From positions 1 to 13,625 of the forward strand of contig JARIET010000044.1 in assembly GCA_031127185.1 (NCBI GenBank): a DNA stretch of 13,625 bases, given 5' to 3'. Origin of the DNA: Gemmatimonadota bacterium. Its GTDB lineage: Bacteria; Gemmatimonadota; Gemmatimonadetes; Gemmatimonadales; Gemmatimonadaceae. The notes beneath the pieces are model-generated. The model made no database searches. It was given only the letters and a program-made list of their open reading frames with translations, and had not been told where the DNA came from. The position numbers and the translations under genes are program-made. Of this stretch, positions 1 through 9,378 are shown one piece after another (the first letter of the stretch is position 1; every line of letters starts with the position of its first letter).

Positions 1-148
1 ATGCGGCCATTCTCGCCACGACATCGTCAGCGCCACGGCTTGCCAGCGTGGGTTCTGACGCAAAAGCGAACTGATGCGTGCCATCGGCCGAAATCGCTCC
101 GGCAGCGAACTTGGTGCCGCCGAGGTCCACGCCAATGACGAGCCGCAT
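1..148 (-). CDS. ROK-family sugar kinase (glucokinase-like), N-terminal part only
   Basis: Only the first 49 codons are present; the gene runs off the left edge. The ATG (bases 148-146) opens a protein beginning MRLVIGVDLGGTKFAAG. Residues 8-13 (DLGGTK) are the phosphate-1 ATP-binding motif of the ROK/actin-like kinase fold. Family knowledge: such proteins are glucokinases, other hexose kinases, or repressors; repressors carry an N-terminal DNA-binding domain before this motif, and its absence here favours a kinase. The start is only ten bases after the stop of the upstream GT9 gene on the same strand, so the two are probably co-transcribed. No clear Shine-Dalgarno sequence precedes the ATG, which suggests translational coupling. 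The substrate cannot be decided because the ROK signature and zinc-binding region lie outside the window. Confidence 0.85.
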   Translation of the reverse strand, partial: MRLVIGVDLGGTKFAAGAISADGTHQFAFASEPTLASRGADDVVARMAA

Positions 149-158
149 GGGCGGAAGT

Positions 159-1166
159 CTAGCGCGTCGCGGTCAGCTCAACGACCGAATCAACCAATCG
201 CTGAACCGGGAGGTCGCGCATGCACTGCCAATGCCCAAGCGGGCATTTCTGAGGACCGTGGGAATCGCAGGGTCGACAGCTGAGCGTGTCGAGCCCCACC
301 GTGGCCCGCCGCATGGCGAGCGGCCCGAATCCGAATGCCGGAACCGTCGGGCCGAAGATCGCGACAGTCGGCGTGTTCGTGGCGCTTGCGAGATGCAGCG
401 GGGCCGAGTCGTTCGTCACGAGTGCCGCGCAGCGCGCGAGCAACGCGGCCGACCCCAGGAGCGTCAGCCGCCCAGTGGTGTCCACCACGCGTGATGCGCC
501 CGCGGCTGCGACGATCGCAGCCGCAAGCGGCGCGTCATCGGCTGCCCCGAGCACGACAATCCGGTGCAGCGGCGCAATACGAGCCGCGAGTTCAGGAAAG
601 TGGGGCCAGCGTTTCGTGCCCCAGATACTTCCGGGCGCGAGGGCGACCAGCGTCGCGCCATCGTGGGGAAGGTCACGCAGGAGCGCGTCAACTGCCGCGC
701 GGTCCGCGTCACCTGGGTAGAGTCGCGGCCGTAGCTGCGGCGCCGGCGTGTCATCTCCCGCGGCCAGTCGCCAAAGTCGCTCAGCGTGGTGCTGACTGCG
801 GTCATGCCGCACTCGCCTCGTGTACCAGACTCGCCCGCCTGACGAATCGAAGCCAGCGCGTTCAGGAATTCCGGCCAGCCGAGCCAGCGCGCCGCTGCGG
901 TGCGAGCCCTGCGCGAGGTAGGCAGCGTCATACGCGCGCGCCGCCAGCTTACGGGCGAATCGCCAAAGCCCCAGTGGGCCCGCGTCGGCGCCGCGTTTCG
1001 CGAACGGCAGGACCTCGCGTATGGCCGGGTTGTTGGCCAGCAGCGGGGCGGCACTCGGCGTAGTGACAACGTCCACGGGCCCGCGCGTCGCAAGCTCGGC
1101 GATCAGCGGCGTGGTCAGAATCGCGTCGCCGAGGAAGGACGTTTGGATTACAAGCGAGGACGACAC
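159..1166 (-). CDS. Glycosyltransferase family 9 protein, lipopolysaccharide heptosyltransferase II-like
   Basis: A 335-residue protein of normal length for the ADP-heptose:LPS heptosyltransferase family (WaaF/RfaF-like), which adds heptose to the inner core of lipopolysaccharide at the cytoplasmic face of the inner membrane. Visible marks are the N-terminal strand-loop SLVIQTSFLGDAILTTP (residues 4-20), the nucleotide-sugar loop APGSIWGTKRWP (177-188), and NDSAPLHLASA (252-262) followed by FGPT (271-274). The C-terminal part has four cysteines (C297, C300, C308, C315) in a CPLGHWQCM context, typical of many WaaF-like proteins. The frame stays open upstream into lepA, but that part reads through an intergenic palindrome and shows no family similarity; the GTG at 1166-1164 sits just before the first conserved strand and is the preferred start. 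It lies 98 bases after lepA and 10 bases before the ROK kinase. Exact acceptor sugar is unproven. Confidence 0.88.
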   Translation of the reverse strand: MSSSLVIQTSFLGDAILTTPLIAELATRGPVDVVTTPSAAPLLANNPAIREVLPFAKRGADAGPLGLWRFARKLAARAYDAAYLAQGSHRSGALARLAGIPERAGFDSSGGRVWYTRRVRHDRSQHHAERLWRLAAGDDTPAPQLRPRLYPGDADRAAVDALLRDLPHDGATLVALAPGSIWGTKRWPHFPELAARIAPLHRIVVLGAADDAPLAAAIVAAAGASRVVDTTGRLTLLGSAALLARCAALVTNDSAPLHLASATNTPTVAIFGPTVPAFGFGPLAMRRATVGLDTLSCRPCDSHGPQKCPLGHWQCMRDLPVQRLVDSVVELTATR

Positions 1167-1169
1167 GGG

Positions 1170-1255
1170 CGAGTCCGCGGTTGGCGGTTTGCGGTCGGCG
1201 GGGGGCAGATGCGCGTCCGCATTCCGCGAACCGCTCACCGCGAACCGCCGACTCG
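1170..1255. repeat. Intergenic palindrome of degenerate CGG-heptamers
   Basis: This element fills nearly all of the gap between lepA and the GT9 gene. The left arm (1170-1201) and right arm (1224-1255) form an imperfect inverted repeat of about 32 positions; the inner 25 match at about 20. The loop (1202-1223) has its own five-base inverted repeat, ATGCG at 1209-1213 and CGCAT at 1218-1222. In the left arm CGG recurs exactly every seven bases, at 1178, 1185, 1192 and 1199; in the right arm CCG recurs at 1224, 1231, 1238 and 1245. No T-run follows on either side, so it is not a standard intrinsic terminator. A related element lies at 13157-13222. It resembles in kind the heptameric STRR repeats known from cyanobacteria, but homology is not claimed. 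Confidence 0.8.
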
Positions 1256-1264
1256 TTGTGAACG

Positions 1265-3061
<1,797 letters not shown>

Positions 3062-3231
3062 GACTGCGCGGGTTCGGGAGCGTCAACTGACCAGCCATCA
3101 ATTATAAGAGGTCGCAGCCCCGGATTCCCCGGTTCGGGGGGGTTCGAGCGCCATGACTGATCCGTCCAGATGCAACGGTGTGCCGCTCTTGGTGCACCCG
3201 CCGTGCCGATGACTACTTTTCCCGTCCACCG
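3062..3231. promoter_or_regulatory. Divergent intergenic region between lepA and the DUF58 gene
   Basis: This 170-base gap must hold the promoters of both divergent clusters. On the minus strand there is an exact TATAAT (see separate entry). On the plus strand no convincing -35/-10 pair was found. A short hairpin is possible, CCCCG at 3127-3131 pairing with CGGGG at 3135-3139. The stretch also holds a 19-codon plus-strand frame from the ATG at 3153 to a TGA at 3210-3212, beginning MTDPS, whose first bases resemble the start of the DUF58 gene; there is no other support for it being a gene. Confidence 0.55.
3101..3106 (-). promoter_or_regulatory. Candidate -10 element (TATAAT) for lepA
   Basis: Read on the minus strand, bases 3106-3101 are TATAAT, a perfect sigma-70-type -10 box in otherwise GC-rich sequence, about 40 bases before the lepA GTG. 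This would give a 5' leader of roughly 30 bases. No recognisable TTGACA-like -35 lies 16-18 bases upstream (the bases there are G-rich), so the promoter call rests on the -10 box and its position only. Confidence 0.4.
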
Positions 3232-4146
3232 ATGACTGACCCGCGCACCAATCGTCCCGACCTCATGGATCCGGCCCTCGTGGCCGGGCTTGGGTCCATT
3301 GAATTGGTCGCTCGGCGAATCGTCGATGGCTTTATGCAGGGGCTTCATCGATCGCCCCGAAAGGGGTTCTCGGTGGAGTTCGCCGAGCACCGGCAGTACC
3401 AGCCGGGCGACGACCTGCGGTTCATCGACTGGAAGGTTCTGGCTCGCAGTGATCGCTGGATGATGAAGCTGAACACGGAGGACACGAACCTCCGCGCGAC
3501 CATCGTACTGGATGTCAGCAAGTCGATGCACTGGACCGGTGCGCCGGGCCGGCTGACCAAGGCCGCGTATGCCGAACGTCTGGCGGCCACGATCGCGCTC
3601 ATCCTGCTGCGCCAGCGAGACGCAGTGGGACTGATCCGGTTCGACGATCAGGTTCGCAGCGTGATTCCGCCGCGTTCGCGCAGTGTGCACTGGCATCGCA
3701 TCGTGAAAGCGCTGGATGATCCCGGCGCCGGGCTGGCGAGCGATGCGCCCGGCGGCCTGATGCGGGCGGCATCGATGGTCGGGCGCGCCGGAATGGTGCT
3801 GCTGATTTCCGACCTCTTGATGGATCCGGTCGAAGTCGCCGACACCCTCAAGGGACTGGCGTCTGCGGGGCACCATTTGACGGTGTTGCATATCATGGAT
3901 CCGGCCGAACGCGACCTCGCCGTGGGCGCAATCGAGGCCGAGTTCAAGGACCCCGAATCGGGGCAGAAGCTGGCTGCCACGGTCGCCGATGTTCGCGAGG
4001 CGTACCGGACGGCCGTGGTGGAAAGTGTTGATGAGTGGCGGCAGCATCTGTCCGGCGCCGCCGCAAGTCACGAGGTGGTGCTCACCGACCATCCGTTTGG
4101 CATGCCGCTGCGCCGTGCGTTCATGAACCGGCAGATCCTGCCGTGA
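3232..4146 (+). CDS. DUF58 domain protein with vWA-like fold
   Basis: A 304-residue soluble protein of the DUF58 family, commonly encoded beside MoxR AAA ATPases and BatA-like membrane proteins. These systems are thought to act in chaperoning or assembly of envelope and metal-dependent complexes; the exact role is unknown. The N-terminal signature is clear: HRSPRKGFSVEFAEHRQYQP (residues 39-58), then GDDLRFIDWKVLARSD (59-74). A vWA-like core follows with a complete metal-site motif DVSKS (94-98, DxSxS) and the later strand VLLISDLL (189-196). The ATG at 3232 is preferred because MTDP... leads directly into the conserved LMDPALVAGLGSIELVARR. A GTG at 3178 in the same frame would add 18 residues without family character. 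No Shine-Dalgarno is visible. The stop overlaps the next gene's GTG by three bases, indicating coupled translation. No signal peptide is seen, so it is probably cytoplasmic. Confidence 0.9.
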   Translation: MTDPRTNRPDLMDPALVAGLGSIELVARRIVDGFMQGLHRSPRKGFSVEFAEHRQYQPGDDLRFIDWKVLARSDRWMMKLNTEDTNLRATIVLDVSKSMHWTGAPGRLTKAAYAERLAATIALILLRQRDAVGLIRFDDQVRSVIPPRSRSVHWHRIVKALDDPGAGLASDAPGGLMRAASMVGRAGMVLLISDLLMDPVEVADTLKGLASAGHHLTVLHIMDPAERDLAVGAIEAEFKDPESGQKLAATVADVREAYRTAVVESVDEWRQHLSGAAASHEVVLTDHPFGMPLRRAFMNRQILP

Positions 4147-5963
4147 GTTTCCTCGCGCCGATGGCGCTCCTGCTCGCGGGGGCGATTGCGGTTCCGCTCG
4201 TCCTGCACTTGTTGCGTCGCAAGACCGGCGAGGCGGTCGAGTTCCCGGCACTCCGCTACCTGCTCCGCGCGCAACGCGAGTTCTCGCGCACGCTGAAGCT
4301 TCGCAACATGCTGCTGATGTTGTTGCGCATCGCTGCCGTGTTGGCGCTCGCCTTCGCGGCCGCCCGACCGGTGGGGCGGATGGTCGGCGGTGGGCATCCA
4401 CCCACGGCGCTCGCGCTCGTGCTGGACAATTCGCTGTCCACTTCAGCCGTGGTGAACGGCGAGTCGGTGTTGGCACGCCTGAAGAACGCGGCCCGCGACG
4501 CGCTGGCGCGCGCGTCGGCCGGTGACCGCGCGTGGCTGGTGACGGCCGACGGCCGCGTGGTTGGCGGCGACATGAACGCCATACGTGATGCGGTGGACCG
4601 GATTGAACCGTTTGGTGGCGCGGGTGATATCGCAGGAGCCATCGCGCGCGCGGCGCAGCTGGTGCAGTCCTCGGGGATTCCTGCCAGACAGCTCGCAATC
4701 CTCACCGATGGTCAGGCATCGACGTGGTCCGAAGTCGCCGCGCTCGACGGAATCAGTGTGACCGTGTTTGCCCCCGCGGTTGCTCCACCGCGCAATCGCG
4801 CGGTCGTCCGGGCCGTGCCCGAGCCGCCGCACTGGACCCCGCGCGGCGTGATCCGCGCCACCACAAGCGCTACGGATTCGGTCACGTTTCGCGTGATGCT
4901 CGGCGGCAAGGCGACTGCGCGCGGAACGGCGGCGCCGGGGGCCGAAGTCTCGGTGCGGCTGCAGCCCACGGAGCGCGGCTGGATCGCCGGGTCGGTTGAA
5001 TTGGAGCCGGATGAAATGCGGGGCGATGACACGCGGTGGTTTGCCGCGCACATCGGCGCAGCACCGGCGGTGGTGGCCGATCCAGGTGCGGGAGCGTTCG
5101 CGCGCACGGCGATCGATGCGCTGGTGCAGGAAGGACGGGTGACGCGCGGATCCGATGTGGTGATCGCCGGTGCCGAAGCCGCGCGGCGACCGGCAGTGCT
5201 GTTTGCGCCGTCCGATCCCGTGCAACTGGGCGCGGCGAATCGGGCGCTGCAGCGGGCTGGCGTGCCGTGGCGGTTCGGAAGCGCCCGCATTGGGCCGGCT
5301 CCGGTACGAGGATCCGGGCTCGATGGCGTGAGTGCGTTGCGCTGGTATGCAATCGAAGCGGTCCCGGGCAGTGCCGATGCGGCGGTGGACACGCTGGCGC
5401 GCGCTGGGGGTGACGCGTGGGCGGTTGCCGGTGACGGGTACGTGCTCGTGGCGTCGCCGCTGACTCCCGAGGGAACGGACCTGCCGATTCGGGCAGCGTG
5501 GGTGCCTTGGCTTGGCGCCGCGATTTCGGATCGTCTGGGCGGCGATGCGGGTGCTGTGACCGAGGCCGCGCCGGGGACGGTTGTCGCTCGTCCGTCCTGG
5601 TCGCGCGAGTTGGAATGGCCAGATGGTACGATGCACGCCGTCACCGATGCGCGCATGCGTGCGCCGACGCGCCCGGGCGTCTATTTCTGGCGGCGCGGAA
5701 CTGCGCGCGGAGGCGCACTGGTCGTGAACGCCGAGGTGGCCGAAAGCGACCTGGCGCGGGCGACAGTGGCGTCTATGCAGGCCCGCCTCGCGGGCAGCGA
5801 CGTCGCGGTGTTCGGCGACGCCGGGAGCTGGACGCCAAGTGTGTTCGCTGTGACGGGACGCCGTGCGCTTGAGGGAACGCTCCTGATCGTCGCGCTGGGA
5901 TGCCTCGCTGCGGAGGCTTTTGTCACACGCGCCGTGCCTGAGGGCACCGAGGAAACCGACTAG
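4143..5963 (+). CDS. BatA-like membrane protein with von Willebrand A domain
   Basis: A 606-residue membrane protein. The N-terminus SFLAPMALLLAGAIAVPLVLHLLRRK (from residue 2, split here only by topology) matches the two-helix 'aerotolerance regulator' N-terminal domain: helix 1 about 5-24, then VEFPALRYL (32-40), then helix 2 about 54-75. A vWA domain follows, with metal-site motif DNSLS (95-99) and the strand LAILTDG (184-190). Residues about 210-570 are a long extracytoplasmic-looking region like that of larger BatA relatives, including a segment (about 430-465) that resembles the closing part of their amidotransferase-like domain. A last helix lies at about 576-597, with a short acidic tail. 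The GTG start is in the GTGA overlap with the DUF58 stop and gives the family N-terminus; upstream in-frame codons read through DUF58. Partner of DUF58 and normally of MoxR, whose gene is not in this window. Function in this organism is unproven. Confidence 0.85.
   Translation: MSFLAPMALLLAGAIAVPLVLHLLRRKTGEAVEFPALRYLLRAQREFSRTLKLRNMLLMLLRIAAVLALAFAAARPVGRMVGGGHPPTALALVLDNSLSTSAVVNGESVLARLKNAARDALARASAGDRAWLVTADGRVVGGDMNAIRDAVDRIEPFGGAGDIAGAIARAAQLVQSSGIPARQLAILTDGQASTWSEVAALDGISVTVFAPAVAPPRNRAVVRAVPEPPHWTPRGVIRATTSATDSVTFRVMLGGKATARGTAAPGAEVSVRLQPTERGWIAGSVELEPDEMRGDDTRWFAAHIGAAPAVVADPGAGAFARTAIDALVQEGRVTRGSDVVIAGAEAARRPAVLFAPSDPVQLGAANRALQRAGVPWRFGSARIGPAPVRGSGLDGVSALRWYAIEAVPGSADAAVDTLARAGGDAWAVAGDGYVLVASPLTPEGTDLPIRAAWVPWLGAAISDRLGGDAGAVTEAAPGTVVARPSWSRELEWPDGTMHAVTDARMRAPTRPGVYFWRRGTARGGALVVNAEVAESDLARATVASMQARLAGSDVAVFGDAGSWTPSVFAVTGRRALEGTLLIVALGCLAAEAFVTRAVPEGTEETD
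5949..5953 (+). promoter_or_regulatory. Shine-Dalgarno-like GAGGA before mfd
   Basis: GAGGA lies ten bases upstream of the mfd ATG and inside the last codons of the vWA gene. It is the only well-placed purine-rich ribosome-binding site I found at the eight starts in this window, and it supports the ATG at 5964 as the mfd start. Confidence 0.55.
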
Positions 5964-8900
5964 ATGGCGCTGCCCGCGCTCCTCGATCGGATCGCGGCCC
6001 TTCCGGCATTCACCCGACTCGCCAACTCACTCCCGGCTCGCGCCGGGCTGATTCGTGCGTCGGGTCTCCCGGGCTCGTCGGATGCGGTCCTCGTCGCGGC
6101 GCTGGCGGCGCGGCAATCCACCCGGCTCATCGTCGTCGTTGCCGACCACTTGTCCGAGGCGGAACGCTGGCTCGCCGACCTGCAGTCGGTTCAGGGCGGC
6201 GACGGCGTGGCGCTCTACCCGCCGCGCGAGGGTTTCGGTGAGGTGGAGCCGCATGCGGAAATTGCCGGCGAGCGTGTGGAGACGCTCTCCAGACTGGCCA
6301 GTGGCGGCGTACGGATTCTCGTTACGACGGCGCGCGCGACCATGGAGCGCACGCGCCTGCCTGCGGCGCTCGCTGGCGCACGACTGGAACTGCGTCGCGG
6401 CGAGGCACGGCGGATCAGCGATCTCGCGGCCCACCTGGATCGCGTCGGTTTCGAGCGAGTTGGGCTCGTCGAGGATGTAGCGCAATACGCCGTGCGCGGC
6501 GGCATTGTGGATATCTACAGCTTCGGCATGACGGAGCCGGTGCGCCTCGAGTTCTGGGGAGACGACCTCAGCGAGATTCGCGCCTTCGACCTGTTGACTC
6601 AGCGGTCCACGGGGCAGCTGGAGCGGGCCGCTGTGCTTCCTGTTGAGTCGGTCGCTGCCCTCCAGGGCGAAGAAGACTTTCGGACTACGCTTCCCGAACT
6701 CTGGCCGCCCGAAACGCTGGTGGTGCGCGCGGCCGGGACGCACGTTCGGCCGGAGCTGGCGCGAACCTGGGACGAGGCGTTGCATCATGCCGAGCTGGCG
6801 CGGCGGCGCGGCGAAGATGTCGTGACGCGCGACACGATGTTCGCAGAGCCGGCGCAGACGATGGCCAAGCTCAACGCGTTTCCGTCGCTCCAGCTGATTC
6901 CGGTCGGTGTATTTGCCGAAGACGCCGTCCTGGAAACACCGAACGACGCGGAAACAGTGGTGTTCCCGCTTCGCGCACCGGAGGCGATAGACCGCGACAT
7001 GTCGCGCCTTAGTGCCCTGGTGCGCGACGGGATGACGACCATCGTCCTCTGTGACAACGCCGGTCAGGCTGAGCGGCTCGAGGAGCTATTGGCCTCCGGC
7101 GCCGGCGCGTCACCGGCCGGGATCGTGGTCGGCGTTCTTGGTGGCGGGTTTGTCGTGCCCCCGGGGGGCGACGACCGGTCCACCGGCCTGCGCGTGCTCA
7201 CCGACCACCAGATCTTTCGCCGAGAGCGGCGACTGCGGCGCTCGCGGAAGTACTCGGCGGGCACCGCGCTCGAAACCGTCACCGCGCTCCACGCCGGGGA
7301 CTACGTCGTGCACCTGGAGCATGGCGTCGGCATTTATCGTGGGTTGAACACGATCTACTCCGGCGAGTCGACGCTCGAAGCGATCGTCATCGAGTACGAG
7401 GGCGGCGACCGGCTGAACGTCCCGCTCTACCGGCTTGACCAGATTGAGCGCTACCGGGCAGCCGGCGACGTCTCGCCCGACGCACCGGCTCCACGGCTTC
7501 ACAAGCTGGGCGGCAAGCGCTGGACGGCGCAGCGCGATCACACCCGCAGCGCGATTCAGGAGATGACGGTCGAGCTTCTGGACCTGTACGCGCGGCGCAA
7601 GCTCGCGAGTCGCCCGCCGCACGTGCCGGACGGCGCCTGGCAGCGGCAGCTGGAATCGAGCTTCCTCTTCGAGGACACGCCCGATCAGGTGAAGGCCACA
7701 ACCGACGTGAAGCGCGACATGGAAGGGCCGCGCCCCATGGACCGCCTGTTGGTGGGGGATGTGGGCTATGGCAAGACGGAGATCGCCGTGCGCGCGGCCT
7801 TCAAGGCGCTTCAGGGACAGCGTCAGGTGGCGGTGCTCGTCCCGACGACCGTGCTCGCCGAGCAACACCGGCGCACCTTTGGCGAACGGTTCGCCGATTT
7901 TCCTGTTCGCGTCGGCGTCCTGAGTCGTTTTGCCGGGCCCAAGGAGCAGGCCCGGGTGATGGCCGAGCTGAAGGCCGGCACGCTCGATGTGATCATCGGG
8001 ACGCACCGCCTGCTTTCCACCGACGTTGAGTTCAAGGCGCTCGGCCTGATTGTCGTAGACGAAGAGCACCGTTTTGGCGTGAAGCACAAGGAGCGGCTCA
8101 AGCAGCTGCGCCTGGAGACGGACGTGCTGACCCTGACCGCCACGCCGATTCCGCGCACGCTGCATCTCTCGCTGGCGGGGCTGCGCGACATGACGCTGAT
8201 GCAGACGCCGCCCCGGGATCGTTCTCCGGTGCTCACGTTCGTGGAGCCCTGGGACGATGGCCTGATTGAGGAGGGTATTGCGCGGGAGCTTGATCGCGGG
8301 GGGCAGGTCTTCTTTGTACACAACCGGATCGAGACCATTCTTGGCGTCGCCGACCACATCAAGCGCATCGTGCCCCGCGCGCGGGTGGCAGTCGGGCACG
8401 GCCAGTTGCACGAACGCGCACTCGAGAAGGTGATGACGCAGTTCGTGAACGGCGAGGTGGACGTGCTCGTATCCACGCTGATTGTCGAAAGCGGTCTCGA
8501 CGTGCCGAATGCCAACACGATGTTCGTGAGCCGGGCGGACTATCTCGGGCTCGCGCAGCTGTATCAGCTGCGTGGTCGCGTGGGCCGTTCACATCGGCGC
8601 GCATACTGCTACCTGCTCGTTCCCGACAACCTGGATGAGAACGCAGAACGTCGTCTTAAGGTGCTGGAGCACCACACCGAGCTCGGAGCCGGATATCGGA
8701 TAGCGCTCAAGGACATGGAGATGCGTGGCGCGGGCAACATGCTGGGCCCCGAACAGTCGGGGTTTGTGCACGCCGTGGGGTTTGACCTCTATCTGAGGAT
8801 GCTCGACGAGACGGTGCGCCGGGTCATGCGCGGCGATGATGCTCCCCCGCCGCAGCCCGCCGACGTGACCCTGGACACGCCGGCCTACCTCCCCGACACG

Positions 8901-9293
8901 TTCATTGAGAGTGCGGCGGCCAAGCTGGACGTCTATCGGCGCCTGACGCATCAGGCCGAGCCAGCGGAGATCGCAGCCGTACGCGCGGAAGTGCGCGACC
9001 GGTTTGGCGCCTTGCCTCCGGAGGCCGAGCGGTATTTCGCGCTGGCCGAACTCCGGCAGCTCGGGGCCCCGCTGGGGATCGAGTCGATCCTGGTGCGCGC
9101 CGACGAAGCCCGTGTTAACTTCCGCCCCGATGCGCTGCCGCGCCTGAAGCCTCTGTCGGCCGCCTTTCGGGAGGTCCAGTTTCAGGTGGACGTGCGGCGG
9201 GTTCAGCCCCTGTCGCTGAAGCTGACCCGGCTGGGTGGCTCGGCAATCCTCGACGGGCTGCTGCACGCGCTTCGAACCATTGCGACCGCCTGA
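5964..9293 (+). CDS. mfd: Transcription-repair coupling factor Mfd
   Basis: A 1109-residue protein, slightly shorter than E. coli Mfd (1148). It displaces RNA polymerase stalled at DNA lesions and recruits UvrA for nucleotide excision repair. Domains in order: UvrB-like N-terminal module (about 1-330, with YPPREGFGEVEPHAEI at 85-100 and YAVRGGIVDIYSFG at 175-188); linker; RNA-polymerase-interacting CarD-like domain (about 437-500, GDYVVHLEHGVGIYRGL at 445-461); RecG-like motor with Walker A GDVGYGKT (598-605), DEEH box (699-702), motif III LTATPIPRT (724-732), and motif VI QLRGRVGRS (868-876); C-terminal TRCF domain (about 970-1065). As usual for Mfd, the N-terminal module has no Walker A motif. 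The ATG directly follows the TAG of the vWA gene with no gap, and a GAGGA precedes it. Location after DUF58/vWA genes is probably co-transcription rather than shared function. Confidence 0.98.
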   Translation: MALPALLDRIAALPAFTRLANSLPARAGLIRASGLPGSSDAVLVAALAARQSTRLIVVVADHLSEAERWLADLQSVQGGDGVALYPPREGFGEVEPHAEIAGERVETLSRLASGGVRILVTTARATMERTRLPAALAGARLELRRGEARRISDLAAHLDRVGFERVGLVEDVAQYAVRGGIVDIYSFGMTEPVRLEFWGDDLSEIRAFDLLTQRSTGQLERAAVLPVESVAALQGEEDFRTTLPELWPPETLVVRAAGTHVRPELARTWDEALHHAELARRRGEDVVTRDTMFAEPAQTMAKLNAFPSLQLIPVGVFAEDAVLETPNDAETVVFPLRAPEAIDRDMSRLSALVRDGMTTIVLCDNAGQAERLEELLASGAGASPAGIVVGVLGGGFVVPPGGDDRSTGLRVLTDHQIFRRERRLRRSRKYSAGTALETVTALHAGDYVVHLEHGVGIYRGLNTIYSGESTLEAIVIEYEGGDRLNVPLYRLDQIERYRAAGDVSPDAPAPRLHKLGGKRWTAQRDHTRSAIQEMTVELLDLYARRKLASRPPHVPDGAWQRQLESSFLFEDTPDQVKATTDVKRDMEGPRPMDRLLVGDVGYGKTEIAVRAAFKALQGQRQVAVLVPTTVLAEQHRRTFGERFADFPVRVGVLSRFAGPKEQARVMAELKAGTLDVIIGTHRLLSTDVEFKALGLIVVDEEHRFGVKHKERLKQLRLETDVLTLTATPIPRTLHLSLAGLRDMTLMQTPPRDRSPVLTFVEPWDDGLIEEGIARELDRGGQVFFVHNRIETILGVADHIKRIVPRARVAVGHGQLHERALEKVMTQFVNGEVDVLVSTLIVESGLDVPNANTMFVSRADYLGLAQLYQLRGRVGRSHRRAYCYLLVPDNLDENAERRLKVLEHHTELGAGYRIALKDMEMRGAGNMLGPEQSGFVHAVGFDLYLRMLDETVRRVMRGDDAPPPQPADVTLDTPAYLPDTFIESAAAKLDVYRRLTHQAEPAEIAAVRAEVRDRFGALPPEAERYFALAELRQLGAPLGIESILVRADEARVNFRPDALPRLKPLSAAFREVQFQVDVRRVQPLSLKLTRLGGSAILDGLLHALRTIATA

Positions 9294-9352
9294 CGGTACA
9301 AAGACCGGGGGTGGTCGCGCTGCGCCCGTTCTCTCGTTGTACCGCACCACCC
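9294..9352 (+). other. Paired inverted repeats in the mfd-parvulin gap
   Basis: The 85-base gap after mfd (9294-9378) starts with a perfect eight-base inverted repeat, CGGTACAA (9294-9301) and TTGTACCG (9337-9344). A second perfect seven-base repeat, GGGTGGT (9308-9314) and ACCACCC (9346-9352), is interleaved with it, so as simple hairpins the two are mutually exclusive (or form a pseudoknot). No T-run follows, so this is not an ordinary intrinsic terminator. It could be a processing site, an operator, or an attenuator; the sequence does not decide. It is the longest gap within the plus-strand cluster. Confidence 0.5.
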
Positions 9353-9378
9353 GTTCTTACCACATAACCCCCCGTTCA

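Noticed and set aside
1170..1255. Intrinsic terminator for lepA
   Set aside because: The stem is strong but no T-run follows it in the lepA reading direction, and the GT9 start follows at once.
3178..3231. GTG at 3178 as the start of the DUF58 protein
   Set aside because: The 18 added residues (rich in Cys/Arg) do not resemble the family N-terminus and no ribosome-binding site supports it; the ATG at 3232 is preferred.
4443..5636. Minus-strand open frame (about 397 codons) antisense to the vWA gene
   Set aside because: Low-complexity Arg-rich translation, no domain, fully inside a supported gene.
7110..8411. Minus-strand open frame (about 433 codons) antisense to mfd
   Set aside because: It lies under the most conserved motor domain of Mfd, which explains the lack of stops on the other strand.
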